DNA of 59,220 nucleotides from Hoeflea sp. Its GTDB lineage: Bacteria > Pseudomonadota > Alphaproteobacteria > Rhizobiales > Rhizobiaceae. Within the stretch, counting starts at the first letter, position 1; each line of letters begins with the position of its first letter. Made by a program: the position numbers and the translations under genes. The stretch is taken from NCBI RefSeq assembly GCF_030682515.1, contig NZ_JAUXOD010000105.1, positions 1 to 59,220 on the forward strand, written 5' to 3'. Below are positions 7,963 to 16,858 of this stretch, piece by piece. The notes under the pieces are model-generated. The model did not search any database and was not told where the DNA came from. It worked only from the letters and a program-made list of their open reading frames with translations.

Positions 7963-8513
7963 GACACCGCACGACAAAAAAGAGCCGCACCTGCTACCAT
8001 CGGTTTCGGAAGCGTAACCTCGCCGCCAGACGGGCACGGCGGAACGATCCGGCAGCATCAGCTTCACTTCAGCTGTTAGCGATTTTCAACATGATCTTCG
8101 GGCGCGCGCCGCTCTTGCCCCAGACCCCCGTTCCTTATTCAGCCCCATCGTATTCTCCGCTTTCGTTGCAGCGCGGCGAGCTGGCGCGCCGTCTCGGCGT
8201 TCCTCACAGATATCTCGGGCTCATCGCGTCTCAAGGCCAAGTTCCCTACTCGTTACTCTTCGAACACATTGGGAAAGGCGGAGTCCTTAGGCGGGACGCG
8301 CTAGTAGAGCTGCGCAAGCGAGCTCCTGCCGCATCGTTGGAATGGTTCGATCATGTCGAGAGGTGGGGCTTTTGGTCGGACCTGCTCCGTTGTCAGTCGC
8401 CAAGCGGGTTTGACCAAGACACTGATGTTAAGCTGTTGAAATCTACTCTGGCTTGGCTCGATCAATCGAACGGGGACAATGGTGGATTTGGTGGACCACC
8501 TGGGCCCGCGTGA
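7959..8513 (+). CDS. Hypothetical protein of the mobilisation operon
   Basis: A 184-residue protein starting at ATG 7959, which overlaps the relaxase stop (ATGA). The first 30 residues are strongly basic (KKSRTC, RFRKRNLAARRARR). A hydrophobic/proline-rich stretch follows (LLAIFNMIFGRAPLLPQTPV), then a possible helix-turn-helix-like segment (RGELARRLGVPHRYLGLIAS, residues about 71-90) and a Trp-rich C-terminus. I know no family for it. Coupling to the relaxase suggests a DNA-contacting accessory factor, but this is inference. Confidence 0.6.
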   Translation: MRHRTTKKSRTCYHRFRKRNLAARRARRNDPAASASLQLLAIFNMIFGRAPLLPQTPVPYSAPSYSPLSLQRGELARRLGVPHRYLGLIASQGQVPYSLLFEHIGKGGVLRRDALVELRKRAPAASLEWFDHVERWGFWSDLLRCQSPSGFDQDTDVKLLKSTLAWLDQSNGDNGGFGGPPGPA

Positions 8514-8711
8514 AGTGATCGGTAGTGTCACCGTTGGTTGGGTAGCGTGCAACGGGTGCGGTTGTTTTCAACAGACAATGGCCCGCTGGAAAGCGGTTAG
8601 AAATGAAATCGCGATACGACGATATATACCTTGACTACTATTAAGGTTGCTCCGACCATTGAATGTGAGAATGCAATAAGGCACCTCCTTACGGTCCGAG
8701 GACTACCAAAA

Positions 8712-8888
8712 ATGCGAACTAATACAGCGAATGTCTCGCAAGGCGAGGGGCAAAGCCATATACCAAGTCTAACTGTCGATCTTCCGAGAGACATAATGGA
8801 AGCGCTGGCGCAGCGCGTTACGGACGATCAGGTCGTAGACATCAATGCAGGCATGATCGAAGTCAGGAAATCCGAGGGCGAAGAATGA
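8712..8888 (+). CDS. Small hypothetical protein, upstream partner of the next gene
   Basis: Fifty-eight codons from ATG 8712, with GAGGA nine bases upstream; an in-frame TTG at 8631 would add 27 residues but lacks a ribosome site. The segment IPSLTVDLPRDIMEALAQRV, followed by TDDQVVDINAGMIEVR, is a plausible short strand-helix unit. Its stop overlaps the start of the 178-residue gene (ATGA at 8885), so the pair is probably co-translated. A small-antitoxin-like role is possible but unsupported. Confidence 0.5.
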   Translation: MRTNTANVSQGEGQSHIPSLTVDLPRDIMEALAQRVTDDQVVDINAGMIEVRKSEGEE

Positions 8889-9421
8889 GCAAGGGAAGAA
8901 CATATCTGACACCCGACGAGTACCCACGGATGTATCGCGACGCAATCGTCGATCTGTTAAGCGTGTTTTCCAACGGGGACATATTCGAAGCTCTGGGACG
9001 GATCACCGATGTGAAGCGCGCCGGCGATTTATTGAATATGGCCATGAACGACATCGATGCTGACATTACAGCGTCTTTACACCTGGTCCCTCAATCTGAG
9101 AAATTCAAATCGGCCATAGATTCACGGATTCCAGAGGAAGACCGTGCGCGGATTGTTGCGGTGGACATGGGCGGCCGCATGCTGGATCGCGTGGGTCTCG
9201 CACAGTTTCGGTTGCTCGATCCTGCCGAGAGCTTCCACTACATATTGGAATGGAAAGCCGCGGATGGCTCAAGCGTCATTCGGACTACGGAATTGATTTC
9301 TGAGCGAGATATTGAATCGAAGCTCGTGGAGTTCCGATACGACCTTTTCCATCACGTCGCCGTCTCCTCCGTAGAGCGCCAGAAATTTCGTGACGGTTCA
9401 ATTCATGTGTTTCTGAACTGA
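8885..9421 (+). CDS. Hypothetical protein at the right end of the island
   Basis: A 178-residue soluble-looking alpha/beta protein with no family I recognise. The N-terminal ~70 residues are helical and acidic (YRDAIVDLLSVFSNGDIFEA). The C-terminal half reads as strands (ILEWKAADGSSVIRTTELIS, then VEFRYDLFHHVAVSSVERQK). It is coupled by ATGA to the small gene before it. It is the last gene before the tRNA-derived attachment site, so it belongs to the accessory island. Cargo function is unknown. Confidence 0.6.
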   Translation: MSKGRTYLTPDEYPRMYRDAIVDLLSVFSNGDIFEALGRITDVKRAGDLLNMAMNDIDADITASLHLVPQSEKFKSAIDSRIPEEDRARIVAVDMGGRMLDRVGLAQFRLLDPAESFHYILEWKAADGSSVIRTTELISERDIESKLVEFRYDLFHHVAVSSVERQKFRDGSIHVFLN

Positions 9422-9481
9422 GAAAACTCACCACGAAGAGCCCAGCCTCCCGACCCGAATGTTTCCTGGCAAGGCCGAATA

Positions 9482-9521
9482 CCAGCCAGAAAACTCGTTG
9501 ACCTATTGGTCAATCGGCTGG
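9482..9521. repeat. Compound inverted repeat near the attachment site
   Basis: Outer arms CCAGCC (9482-9487) and GGCTGG (9516-9521) enclose a perfect inner repeat TTGACC-TATT-GGTCAA (9498-9513). It lies about 90 bp inside the presumed attachment site, where recombinase or excisionase arm sites often lie. It could equally be a terminator for the last island gene, although no T-tract follows. Confidence 0.4.
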
Positions 9522-9611
9522 TAGAAACGCGGCGCACAACACTGGTACACACAACGCCACTACAGCACCTTCAACTCCCTTGTTTTTCGGGCTTTTTGAG
9601 GTGGTAGGCAA

Positions 9612-9631
9612 GAGTCCCACCCTCTCCGCCA
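9612..9631 (+). other. Putative attR: 3' end of a tRNA-Ser gene
   Basis: GAGTCCCACCCTCTCCGCCA matches the 3' end of alphaproteobacterial tRNA-Ser as I recall it: T-stem half CCCAC, acceptor half CCTCTCC, discriminator G and CCA. The preceding GTGG at 9601 could be a remnant of the other T-stem half. No tRNA body lies upstream, so this is a fragment. Such fragments are left at the far end of elements integrated into a tRNA 3' end. The intact tRNA gene and the integrase should lie left of the window. Confidence 0.65.
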
Positions 9632-9849
9632 TTCCTGTTTGGGCATTGTCGCTACGGCGACCCCGCGCGCAGGGCTCCGGGTTCCAACTTCTTCCTTTAC
9701 CTAGCGCCGTTTTCCCGCTTGCAACGATTTCGAGTCGCGTTCCGTCTCCCAAGGCGGCGGTGGGCTCGACTGTGCGGGTGGCTGCCGGCCGGCCAGTGGC
9801 CGGCCTTGCTCTGTCGGAGTGAAGCCGGCGGCGTCGGAGGCGCTCGCGC

Positions 9850-10461
9850 CTAGTCGGGTGCCGTCAGGAAGGTCGTCAGCGCCGTCAGTTCCGGGGTCTG
9901 GATCTCGTGGCCGCCGTCGTGGAAGCTGGTCTCCACACGGCTGCCCTGCGCGGTGAAATAGGCGGCGAGGCGTTCGGTCAGTGGCAGCGGGCAGATCGGG
10001 TCGCGGCGGCCGGCGGTGATCAGCACCCGCTTTCCGGCAAGCTCCGGGTTGGCTTCCGGTGCAAAGGGAATGAGCGGATGCAGCAGCGCGATGCGGTCGA
10101 ACAGGCCGGCATGCCTGAAGGCGACGGAGGCCAGGATGTTGGCGCCGTTCGAATAGCCGAGCCCGTAGACCGGAACGCCCGGATTGGCCGCCTTGTGGCC
10201 GGCGATGAAGTCCGCCATGTTTTCCGTCCGCAGGGCCAGGTCGGCCATGTCGTAGACGCCCTCTCCGGTGCGGCGGAAGAAGCGCAGCGCACCGTGCTCG
10301 GACACGTCGCCGCGCGGCGAAACGAGGCCGGCCTCGGGCAATATCTGGCTCACCAGGCCTGAAAACTGCTGCTCGTCGCCGCCGGTGCCGTGGAAGGCGA
10401 AGACCAGCGGCGCATCGGCTGCGCCGGGTCTTGTGAGCGCGTGATACTGGGATGTCGTCAT
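9850..10461 (-). CDS. Alpha/beta hydrolase (phospholipase/carboxylesterase), MhqD-like
   Basis: A 203-residue serine hydrolase of the phospholipase/carboxylesterase family. The oxyanion-region motif FAFHGTGGDEQQF is at residues about 21-33, the nucleophile elbow GLGYSNGAN has its serine near residue 104, the acid is in ITAGRRDPICP, and the histidine is in DGGHEI. It is cytosolic, with no signal peptide. It lies 47 bp behind the ring-cleaving dioxygenase on the same strand, the MhqO-MhqD pairing known from hydroquinone/quinone detoxification. A role on quinone-derived esters or adducts is inferred from that. Confidence 0.85.
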   Translation of the reverse strand: MTTSQYHALTRPGAADAPLVFAFHGTGGDEQQFSGLVSQILPEAGLVSPRGDVSEHGALRFFRRTGEGVYDMADLALRTENMADFIAGHKAANPGVPVYGLGYSNGANILASVAFRHAGLFDRIALLHPLIPFAPEANPELAGKRVLITAGRRDPICPLPLTERLAAYFTAQGSRVETSFHDGGHEIQTPELTALTTFLTAPD

Positions 10462-10508
10462 GATTTAAGCCTCTGGTGGCGGGATGGCGGGATCCCGCCG
10501 GAAAAGTG

Positions 10509-11441
10509 TCAGTCGGTGATCGGTTCGAGCAGTTGCTCGATCTGAGCGCGATGCGCCTCATAGCGGGTCGGCAGCTTGAGGCCTTCGCCCAGATGGGCCG
10601 CGTCCTCGTCGCGGTCGAAGCCGGGCTCGTTGGTGGCGATCTCGAACAGCACGCCGCCGGGGGTGCGGAAATAGATGGCCCAGAAATAATCGCGGTCGAT
10701 CACCGGCGTGACCTGGTAGCCCGTGTCCATGAGCGCCTTGCGGACCTCGAGCTGCGCCGCCCGGTTTTCCACCGCGAAGGCGATATGGTGCACGGAGCCG
10801 GCGCCCTGGAGCGCCGGGCCGGCGTCGGTCAGCGCTTCGATGTCGATGACATCGGCGCCATTGCCGCCGCTCAGGGCAAAGCGGGTGTGGCTGCCCTGGC
10901 TGTCGACCTTCTCGTAGCCCATGAAGCGCAGCAGTTCGGCGGTGGCGCCGCCATCCCGGAGCCTGAGGCTCGCGCCGCGAAAGCCCTTGATGGCCTCGGA
11001 TGCGGCGATGCCGCCGCGCTGCCAGCCGGTCCTTTCGTCGCCGTCGACCTCGATCAGCGAGAAACTGTCGCGGTCGGGGCCGTCAAAGCGCAGGCGCTTG
11101 TCGCCGAAGACCTCGCTTTCGCTGAGGCCGCCGACATCCTGGGCCGCCAGATGCTGCTTCCAGAAATTGAGCGTGCCCTTGGGAACGGCGAAATAGGTGT
11201 CGCCCACTTCGCCCGCGCCGGGGCGTCCCGGGGCAATGTGGGGAAAGGGGAAATAGGTCATGACCGATCCGGGCGTTCCCAGTTCGTCGCCGTAATAGAG
11301 GTGGTAGACCTCCGGGGCGTCGAAATTGACGGTTTTCTTGACGCGGCGCAGGCCGAGCGTCTTGGTGAAGAAATCGCTGTTCTGCTGCGCGTGGGCGGCC
11401 ATCGACGTGACGTGATGCAGGCCCTTGATCTGAGTGATCAT
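10509..11441 (-). CDS. Ring-cleaving dioxygenase, VOC/glyoxalase superfamily (MhqO-like)
   Basis: A 310-residue type I extradiol-like dioxygenase with two VOC modules. It would open hydroquinone-type aromatic rings and so detoxify quinones. Metal-ligand candidates are the first His of GLHHVTSMAAH near residue 8, HHIAFAVEN in the second module, and the Glu of VLFEIATNEPGF. I chose ATG 11441 because the VOC fold starts there and AAGGAA precedes it; a frame extending to 11531 would reach into the LysR promoter. It is divergent from the LysR gene and first in a two-gene operon with the hydrolase. Confidence 0.88.
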   Translation of the reverse strand: MITQIKGLHHVTSMAAHAQQNSDFFTKTLGLRRVKKTVNFDAPEVYHLYYGDELGTPGSVMTYFPFPHIAPGRPGAGEVGDTYFAVPKGTLNFWKQHLAAQDVGGLSESEVFGDKRLRFDGPDRDSFSLIEVDGDERTGWQRGGIAASEAIKGFRGASLRLRDGGATAELLRFMGYEKVDSQGSHTRFALSGGNGADVIDIEALTDAGPALQGAGSVHHIAFAVENRAAQLEVRKALMDTGYQVTPVIDRDYFWAIYFRTPGGVLFEIATNEPGFDRDEDAAHLGEGLKLPTRYEAHRAQIEQLLEPITD

Positions 11442-11516
11442 GATGGTTCCTTTCCTTTGCCAGGGATGCGTCTGGCCTGGACCCAAGATGGGGAAGATCA
11501 TTGCGGAGGTGAATAG

Positions 11517-11539
11517 CAATAATATTGACAATATAATTG
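11517..11539. promoter_or_regulatory. Candidate LysR operator in the divergent promoter region
   Basis: CAATAATATT (11517-11526), a GAC spacer, then AATATAATTG (11530-11539) form an imperfect inverted repeat with one mismatch, 21 bp before the LysR start. It is the only AT-rich stretch in the 119-bp intergenic region. LysR-type regulators usually bind interrupted dyads between divergent genes, so autoregulation and control of the dioxygenase operon are likely. Confidence 0.5.
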
Positions 11540-11560
11540 CGGAAAACGTAATAATCGGCG

Positions 11561-12460
11561 ATGAGCGAACTCAGCCAGATCCGCGCCTTTCTCGCCGTCG
11601 CCGAGCTTCACAGTTTCGTTGCGGCGGCGCGGCAACTGTCTATGACCGCACCGTCGGTCACCCGCGCGGTCGGCGCGCTCGAGGACCGGCTCGGCGTGCA
11701 GTTGCTGCTGCGCACCACCCGCCAGGTCTCGCTGACGTCCGCCGGCGCGGTCTATGCCGCGCGCGTGGGACCGCTCATGGCCGAGTTCACCAAGGCCGGG
11801 GAGGAGGTGCGCGAGCACGAGGGGGAGGCTGCGGGCCTGCTCCGGATCAATGCGCCGATGTCGCTCGGGCTGCAGATCCTGCCCGATGTCGCCTCGGGCT
11901 TCCGGGTGGACCATCCGGACACGGTCCTGTCGCTCAGTCTGACGGACCGGTTCATCGACATCGTCTCCGAAAATGTCGACCTGGCGATAAGGATCTCGCA
12001 GGCGCCCACGGACAAGTCGACCATCTGGCGCAAGATCTGCCGGGTGCGCCGCGTGCTTGTCGCCTCGCCGGGATATCTGGCGGCCTTCGGCGGCATCACC
12101 CGGCCGCAAGAGCTGCACAGCCATGCCCGGCTTGCCTATGACGGCGAGGCAATAAGCGAGACCTGGGATCTCTCCCACGCCGGCCGGACGCACAGGGTCA
12201 GGGCCGGGCAGGCGCTTGCCAGCAACAATGGAGACCTGATCGCCCGGCTGGCCGAGAACGGCGAGGGCGTGGCGCTCTTGCCCTGGTTCATCGTCGAGCC
12301 GGCGCTGGCGGCCCAACGGCTCGCCCAGGTGCTGCCCGAGTGGGAGCCGACGCCGCTGTGGCTGACGCTCTACTATCCGCCCTACGAGACCCTGCCGCTG
12401 AGGGTCAAGAAATTCTCCGATTTCTTCGAGACCTATGTCACCCGGATCCGGTCGCTGTGA
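11561..12460 (+). CDS. LysR-family transcriptional regulator
   Basis: A 299-residue LysR regulator. The N-terminal winged helix-turn-helix is FLAVAELHSFVAAARQLSMT, then APSVTRAVGALEDRLGVQLL (residues about 10-50). The remainder is the effector-binding domain (LLRINAPMSLG to the C-terminus). It is divergent from the ring-cleaving dioxygenase/hydrolase pair, so it probably senses a quinone or related aromatic and controls them. Its 3' end converges on the RND pump gene with 66 bp between. Confidence 0.92.
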   Translation: MSELSQIRAFLAVAELHSFVAAARQLSMTAPSVTRAVGALEDRLGVQLLLRTTRQVSLTSAGAVYAARVGPLMAEFTKAGEEVREHEGEAAGLLRINAPMSLGLQILPDVASGFRVDHPDTVLSLSLTDRFIDIVSENVDLAIRISQAPTDKSTIWRKICRVRRVLVASPGYLAAFGGITRPQELHSHARLAYDGEAISETWDLSHAGRTHRVRAGQALASNNGDLIARLAENGEGVALLPWFIVEPALAAQRLAQVLPEWEPTPLWLTLYYPPYETLPLRVKKFSDFFETYVTRIRSL

Positions 12461-12526
12461 CGGACGCGTGTCCGGAGCCCGCCGCGCCCGGACGCGCGGC
12501 GGCTAACAATGCCATGCCGGTTGCGC

Positions 12527-15500
12527 TCAGGCTTCGGACGCGGCCTCGACCGCAGGCTCCTTGGCCTTGCGCCGCCTTGTGACCAGCACGAAGAACAGCG
12601 GCACGAAGAGGATGCCCAGGACGGTGCCGGTGAGGGTGCCGCCGAGCACGCTGGTGCCGATGGCGTTGCGGCCGCCCGAGCCGGCGCCCGTGCTGATGAC
12701 CAGCGGCAACACGCCGAGCGAGAAAGCCATCGAGGTCATGATGATCGGGCGGAAGCGCTGGCGCGCCGCCTCGCGCACCGCATCGAACAGGGGTTCCCCG
12801 GCCTCGTAACGGTCGCGGGCGAACTCGACGATGAGGATGGCGTTCTTGCCCGTCAGCCCCACAACGGTGAGCAGGCCCACCTGGAAGAACACGCCGTTCT
12901 GATAGCCGCCGTAGAGAGTCCACAACACCGCGCCGAGGATACCCACCGGCATGGCCAGCATGACGGCAAACGGGATCGACCAGCTCTCGTAAAGCGCCGC
13001 CAGGCAGAGGAAGACGGCAGCCAGCGACAGCGCATAGAGCAGAGGCGCCCGGTTGCCGGACTGGCGCTCTTCCAGCGACAGACCGGTCCAGGACACGGCA
13101 TAGCCGGGCAGTTGCGACGCCAGACGCTCGATCTCCGCCATGGCCTCGCCGGTGGTCACACCGGGGGCGGGCGATCCCTGGATCTGCATCGCGCCGACCG
13201 CGTTGTAGCGGGTGAGGCCCTGCGGCCCGAAGGTCCAGCTGCCTTCGGCGAAATTGGCAAAGGGAACCAGCCCGCCGGTCGAATTGCGCACTCTCCATTT
13301 CGAGATGTCGGAGGGAACGGCGCGCGCGTCCGCTTCACCCTGGATGTAGACCCGCTTGATGCGATCCCGGTCGATGAAGTCGTTGACGTAGCTTCCGGCC
13401 CAGGCGACCTGCAGCAGCTGCGCCACATTGGAGGCGGTAACGCCCATCGCGCCGGCGGCGCGCCAGTCGATGTCGAGATGATACTGGGCGGCATCCTCGA
13501 GGCCGGAGGGACGGACCGAAGCGATGAGCGGGCTCTGCGTAGCCAGGCCGAGCAACTGGTTGCGGGCGGCGAGCAACTGGTCGTGGCTCTGCCCGTCGCG
13601 GGCTTCGAGATAGAAGTCGAAGCCGCTCATGATGCCGAGTTCGGGGACCGAGGGCGGAACGATCGGGAAGACCATGGCGTCCTTGATGCCGAGCAGCGCC
13701 GGGTAGGCGCGGCCGGCGATCGCCTGGGCGCTCTGGCTCGGCGATTGTCGCTCGGACCAGTCCTTGAGGCGGATGAAGGCCAAGCCCATGTTCTGGCCCT
13801 GGCCCGAGAAGGAGAAGCCGACGACGCCGAACAGGCTGTCGACATTGTCCGCCTCGTTTTCGAGGAAGTGCTTCTCCACCTGTTCCAGGACTTTCTGGGT
13901 CCGCTCGGCGGTGGCGCCGGTGGGCGCCTGGATCAGGGCCAGGAGAATGCCCTGGTCCTCGTCGGGCAGGAAGGAAGTCGGGGTCTGCACGAAGCTCCAG
14001 ACCATGAGCCCGACAAGCCCCAGATAGATGATTCCGATGCGCAGCGGCCGGCGGATCATCCAGCCGACGGTGCTGCCATAGCCGTTGCTGAGCCGGTCAA
14101 AATTGCGGTTGAACCAGCCGGCGGGACCGCGCTTGGCATGCTGGGCTGCCTTGGAGGTGAGCAGCGTGGCGCAGAGTGCCGGCGTCAGCGTCAGCGCCAC
14201 GAGGACGGAAAGTCCCATGGCGGAGACGATGGTGACCGAGAACTGCTGGTAGATGATGCCGGTCGAGCCGCCGAAGAAGGCCATCGGCACGAACACCGCC
14301 GACAGCACCAGGGCGATGCCGATGAGCGCGCCGGTGATCTGGCCCATCGACTTGCGCGTGGCCTCGAGCGGACTGAGCCCTTCCTCCTCCATGATGCGCT
14401 CGACATTCTCCACCACGACGATGGCATCGTCGACCAGAAGCCCGATGGCGAGCACCATGGCGAGCATGGTCAGCGTGTTGATGGAATAGCCAGACGCGGC
14501 AAGGATGCCGAAGGTGCCGAGCAGGACCACCGGCACGGCCAGCGTCGGAATGAGCGTGGCGCGAAAATTCTGCAGGAACAGCAGGATGACGAGGAAGACG
14601 AGCACGATGGCTTCGATGAGCGTCTTGACCACTTCGCTGATCGAGATTTCGACGAAGGGCGTCGTGTCGTAGGGCACGACATAGCTCACGCCTTCGGGGA
14701 AGAAGGCCGAGGCCTCCTCGATCTTCGCCTTGACGATTTCGGCCGTCTCGAGCGCGTTTGCGCCGGCCGCCAGGCGGATCGCCATGCCGGTGGACGGCTT
14801 GCCGTTGAAGCGGGCGATGGTTGAATAATTCTCCGCGCCGATCTCGACGCGGGCGACGTCCTTGAGCAGCACGAGGCCGCCATCGGTGGCGGCGCGAATG
14901 ACGATCGCCTCGAAGTCCTCGGGCGTCGTCAGCAGCGACTGCGCGGTGATGGTGGCGTTGAGCTGCTGGCCCTCGACCGTGGGCAAGGTGCCGAAAGCGC
15001 CGGCGGAGATCTGGGCATTCTGGGAAGATACGGCGGCCACGACATCCTCGGGGGCCAGTTCATAGGCCGCGAGCTTGACCGGGTCGAGCCAGATGCGCAT
15101 GGCATATTTGGCGCCGAACACCTGAACTTCGCCGACGCCTTCGAGACGGCTGAATTCATCGACGAGATTGGTGTTGAGATAGTCGGACAGATCGGTCTGG
15201 TCGAGCGCGCCGTCCTCGGAAATCAGCGCAATGACCATGAAGAAGCTGGCCGAGGACTTCTGAACGGTGACGCCCAGGCGCTGCACCGTTTCGGGAAGCA
15301 GCGTGGTGGCCTGCGACAGCTTGTTCTGGACCTGGACCTGGGCGATGTCCGGATCGACGCCGGTCTCGAAGGTCAACGTGATCGACGCAGTGCCGGCGGA
15401 GGTCGAGCTCGAGGAGAAGTAGCGCAGGCCGTCGAGGCCGGTCAGCCGCTGCTCGATGACCTGGGTCACCGTGTTGGCGATGGTCTGCGCAGAGGCTCCC

Positions 15501-15649
15501 GGATAATTGGCCGAGATCGAAATGGTCGGCGGCGCGATCTGCGGGTATTGCGAGATCGGCAGCGTCAGGATGGAAAGAACCCCGGCGCCCATGATGATGA
15601 TCGAGATCACCCAGGCAAAGATCGGCCGGTCGATGAAGAAGCGTGCCAT
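12527..15649 (-). CDS. RND multidrug efflux transporter, inner-membrane permease (AcrB/MexB type)
   Basis: A 1040-residue proton-driven HAE1-family pump, the usual length. An N-terminal membrane helix (FIDRPIFAWVISIIIMGAGV) precedes the porter domains. The TM4 region AMVLAIGLLVDDAIVVVENV carries the two adjacent aspartates of proton relay, near residue 405. The second half repeats the layout, ending with the GKNAILIVEFA and MTSMAFSLGVLPL segments. It lies 15 bp behind its periplasmic adaptor on the same strand. No outer-membrane channel gene is present, so a TolC/OprM homologue elsewhere must complete the pump. Confidence 0.95.
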   Translation of the reverse strand: MARFFIDRPIFAWVISIIIMGAGVLSILTLPISQYPQIAPPTISISANYPGASAQTIANTVTQVIEQRLTGLDGLRYFSSSSTSAGTASITLTFETGVDPDIAQVQVQNKLSQATTLLPETVQRLGVTVQKSSASFFMVIALISEDGALDQTDLSDYLNTNLVDEFSRLEGVGEVQVFGAKYAMRIWLDPVKLAAYELAPEDVVAAVSSQNAQISAGAFGTLPTVEGQQLNATITAQSLLTTPEDFEAIVIRAATDGGLVLLKDVARVEIGAENYSTIARFNGKPSTGMAIRLAAGANALETAEIVKAKIEEASAFFPEGVSYVVPYDTTPFVEISISEVVKTLIEAIVLVFLVILLFLQNFRATLIPTLAVPVVLLGTFGILAASGYSINTLTMLAMVLAIGLLVDDAIVVVENVERIMEEEGLSPLEATRKSMGQITGALIGIALVLSAVFVPMAFFGGSTGIIYQQFSVTIVSAMGLSVLVALTLTPALCATLLTSKAAQHAKRGPAGWFNRNFDRLSNGYGSTVGWMIRRPLRIGIIYLGLVGLMVWSFVQTPTSFLPDEDQGILLALIQAPTGATAERTQKVLEQVEKHFLENEADNVDSLFGVVGFSFSGQGQNMGLAFIRLKDWSERQSPSQSAQAIAGRAYPALLGIKDAMVFPIVPPSVPELGIMSGFDFYLEARDGQSHDQLLAARNQLLGLATQSPLIASVRPSGLEDAAQYHLDIDWRAAGAMGVTASNVAQLLQVAWAGSYVNDFIDRDRIKRVYIQGEADARAVPSDISKWRVRNSTGGLVPFANFAEGSWTFGPQGLTRYNAVGAMQIQGSPAPGVTTGEAMAEIERLASQLPGYAVSWTGLSLEERQSGNRAPLLYALSLAAVFLCLAALYESWSIPFAVMLAMPVGILGAVLWTLYGGYQNGVFFQVGLLTVVGLTGKNAILIVEFARDRYEAGEPLFDAVREAARQRFRPIIMTSMAFSLGVLPLVISTGAGSGGRNAIGTSVLGGTLTGTVLGILFVPLFFVLVTRRRKAKEPAVEAASEA

Positions 15650-15664
15650 GTCGGTCTCCGAGGG

Positions 15665-16795
15665 TCAGTTCTGTGCCGGTTGTTCGGCGCGTTCTTCGGG
15701 GGCAACCGTGGCTCCGGGCGCGATCTTCTGCAGCCCCTCGACGATCAGCCTGTCGCCTGCCTGAAGGCCGTCGGTGACGATCCAGTCGGAACCGCGGTCG
15801 CTGACAATCGTCAGCGTGCGCTGCTCCACCACGTTGTCGGGCCCGACAACCATCGCCGTGGGGTCGCCGCGACGGTCGCGCGAGACGCCTTCCTGGGGGA
15901 CGAGAACAGCGTTCTCGATGACGCCCTGGGGCATCTCGACCTGGACATACATGCCGGGCAGCAGCATCTCGTCCGGGTTGGGGAATTGCAGGCGCAGGGT
16001 GACGACGCCGGTTAGTTCATCAACATTCGGTTCGGCTGCGGTGAGTTCGCCGGTCTGGTCGAAGATGGTCCGGTCGGCGAGCATCAGCTCGACCGTGGTG
16101 TCGATGTTGGCGCCTGCCGAATGCGGACCCTGGCGCTTCCAGCGCACGAGATCGGCGGCCGATTGGGCGACGTCGACATAGACCGGGTCCAGTTTGCGGA
16201 TCACCGCGAGCGGAGATGACTGACCCGAAATGATGAGCGCGCCCTGAGTGGTGAGCGACCGTCCGATGACGCCGGACAATTGGGCGCGGATCGTCGTCCG
16301 CTCGAGGTCGATATTGGCGGCAAGCAGTTGCGCCTTGGCAACCTGCAGCGCGGCATCGGCGATGTCGCGGGTGGTCAGGGCGGCATCGAGCGCCTGTTCG
16401 CTGGCGACGTTGCTCTTGCGCAGCGTCTCCATGCGGACGAGTTCGCGGTTGGCCGACTTGAGGCTGACTTCGGCCTGGTTGACGGCGGCCTGCGCCGCCA
16501 CGACCTGCGCCCGATAGGTGGCCGGATCGATGCGGTAGAGGATGTCACCTTCATTGACGGCCGAGCCTTCCTCGAACAGGCGCTCGACGATGATGCCGTT
16601 CACCTGGGGTCGGACTTCGGCGACCCCGGAGGCCACGACGCGGCCCGGCAGCGTGGAGGTGACGGTGACGGTCTCGGCCTTCAACGTGACAACGGTCACC
16701 GGCGTGGGAGGGCGTTCGGGCTGTTGCGCGGAGGCGGCAGATGCCGTCAAGGCGACAAGCAGGGAACAAAAGGCGGCGTAAGGCGCTAACCTCAT
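15665..16795 (-). CDS. RND efflux periplasmic adaptor (membrane fusion protein)
   Basis: A 376-residue HlyD/AcrA-type adaptor linking the inner-membrane pump to an outer-membrane channel. Residues 1-24 form a signal peptide (YAAFCSLLVALTASAASAQQ). Then come a barrel-sandwich half (VNGIIVERLFEEGSAVNEGD), a long coiled-coil hairpin (about 95-165), and beta-barrel and membrane-proximal domains. It is the first gene of a two-gene operon, divergent from a TetR regulator. The 138-bp intergenic region contains a 14-bp dyad likely to be the operator. Confidence 0.93.
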   Translation of the reverse strand: MRLAPYAAFCSLLVALTASAASAQQPERPPTPVTVVTLKAETVTVTSTLPGRVVASGVAEVRPQVNGIIVERLFEEGSAVNEGDILYRIDPATYRAQVVAAQAAVNQAEVSLKSANRELVRMETLRKSNVASEQALDAALTTRDIADAALQVAKAQLLAANIDLERTTIRAQLSGVIGRSLTTQGALIISGQSSPLAVIRKLDPVYVDVAQSAADLVRWKRQGPHSAGANIDTTVELMLADRTIFDQTGELTAAEPNVDELTGVVTLRLQFPNPDEMLLPGMYVQVEMPQGVIENAVLVPQEGVSRDRRGDPTAMVVGPDNVVEQRTLTIVSDRGSDWIVTDGLQAGDRLIVEGLQKIAPGATVAPEERAEQPAQN

Positions 16796-16858
16796 CGAAT
16801 ATCTCCGTCGGATCTGGAGTTAGCCGCTTGGCGAACGGACGCGCTGCGACTAATATGG

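Larger units (their letters stand above)
9422..9849. other. Gene-free island/core junction
   Basis: These 428 bp hold no credible gene. They contain a compound inverted repeat (9482-9521), the 20-bp tRNA-Ser 3'-end match (9612-9631), and GC-rich core-like sequence to its right. Gene content and base composition change here from accessory, AT-richer DNA to GC-rich chromosomal genes. Confidence 0.6.

Noticed and set aside
8631-8711. TTG-start extension of the 58-codon gene
   Set aside because: There is no ribosome site before TTG 8631, while ATG 8712 has GAGGA at proper spacing; the extension stays possible but less likely.
12509-14824. A 771-codon rightward open frame opposite the RND pump gene
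   Set aside because: It is the antisense shadow of a clear AcrB-type gene; the composition is His/Gln/Arg/Asp-rich without any domain, a known effect of GC-rich codon bias.
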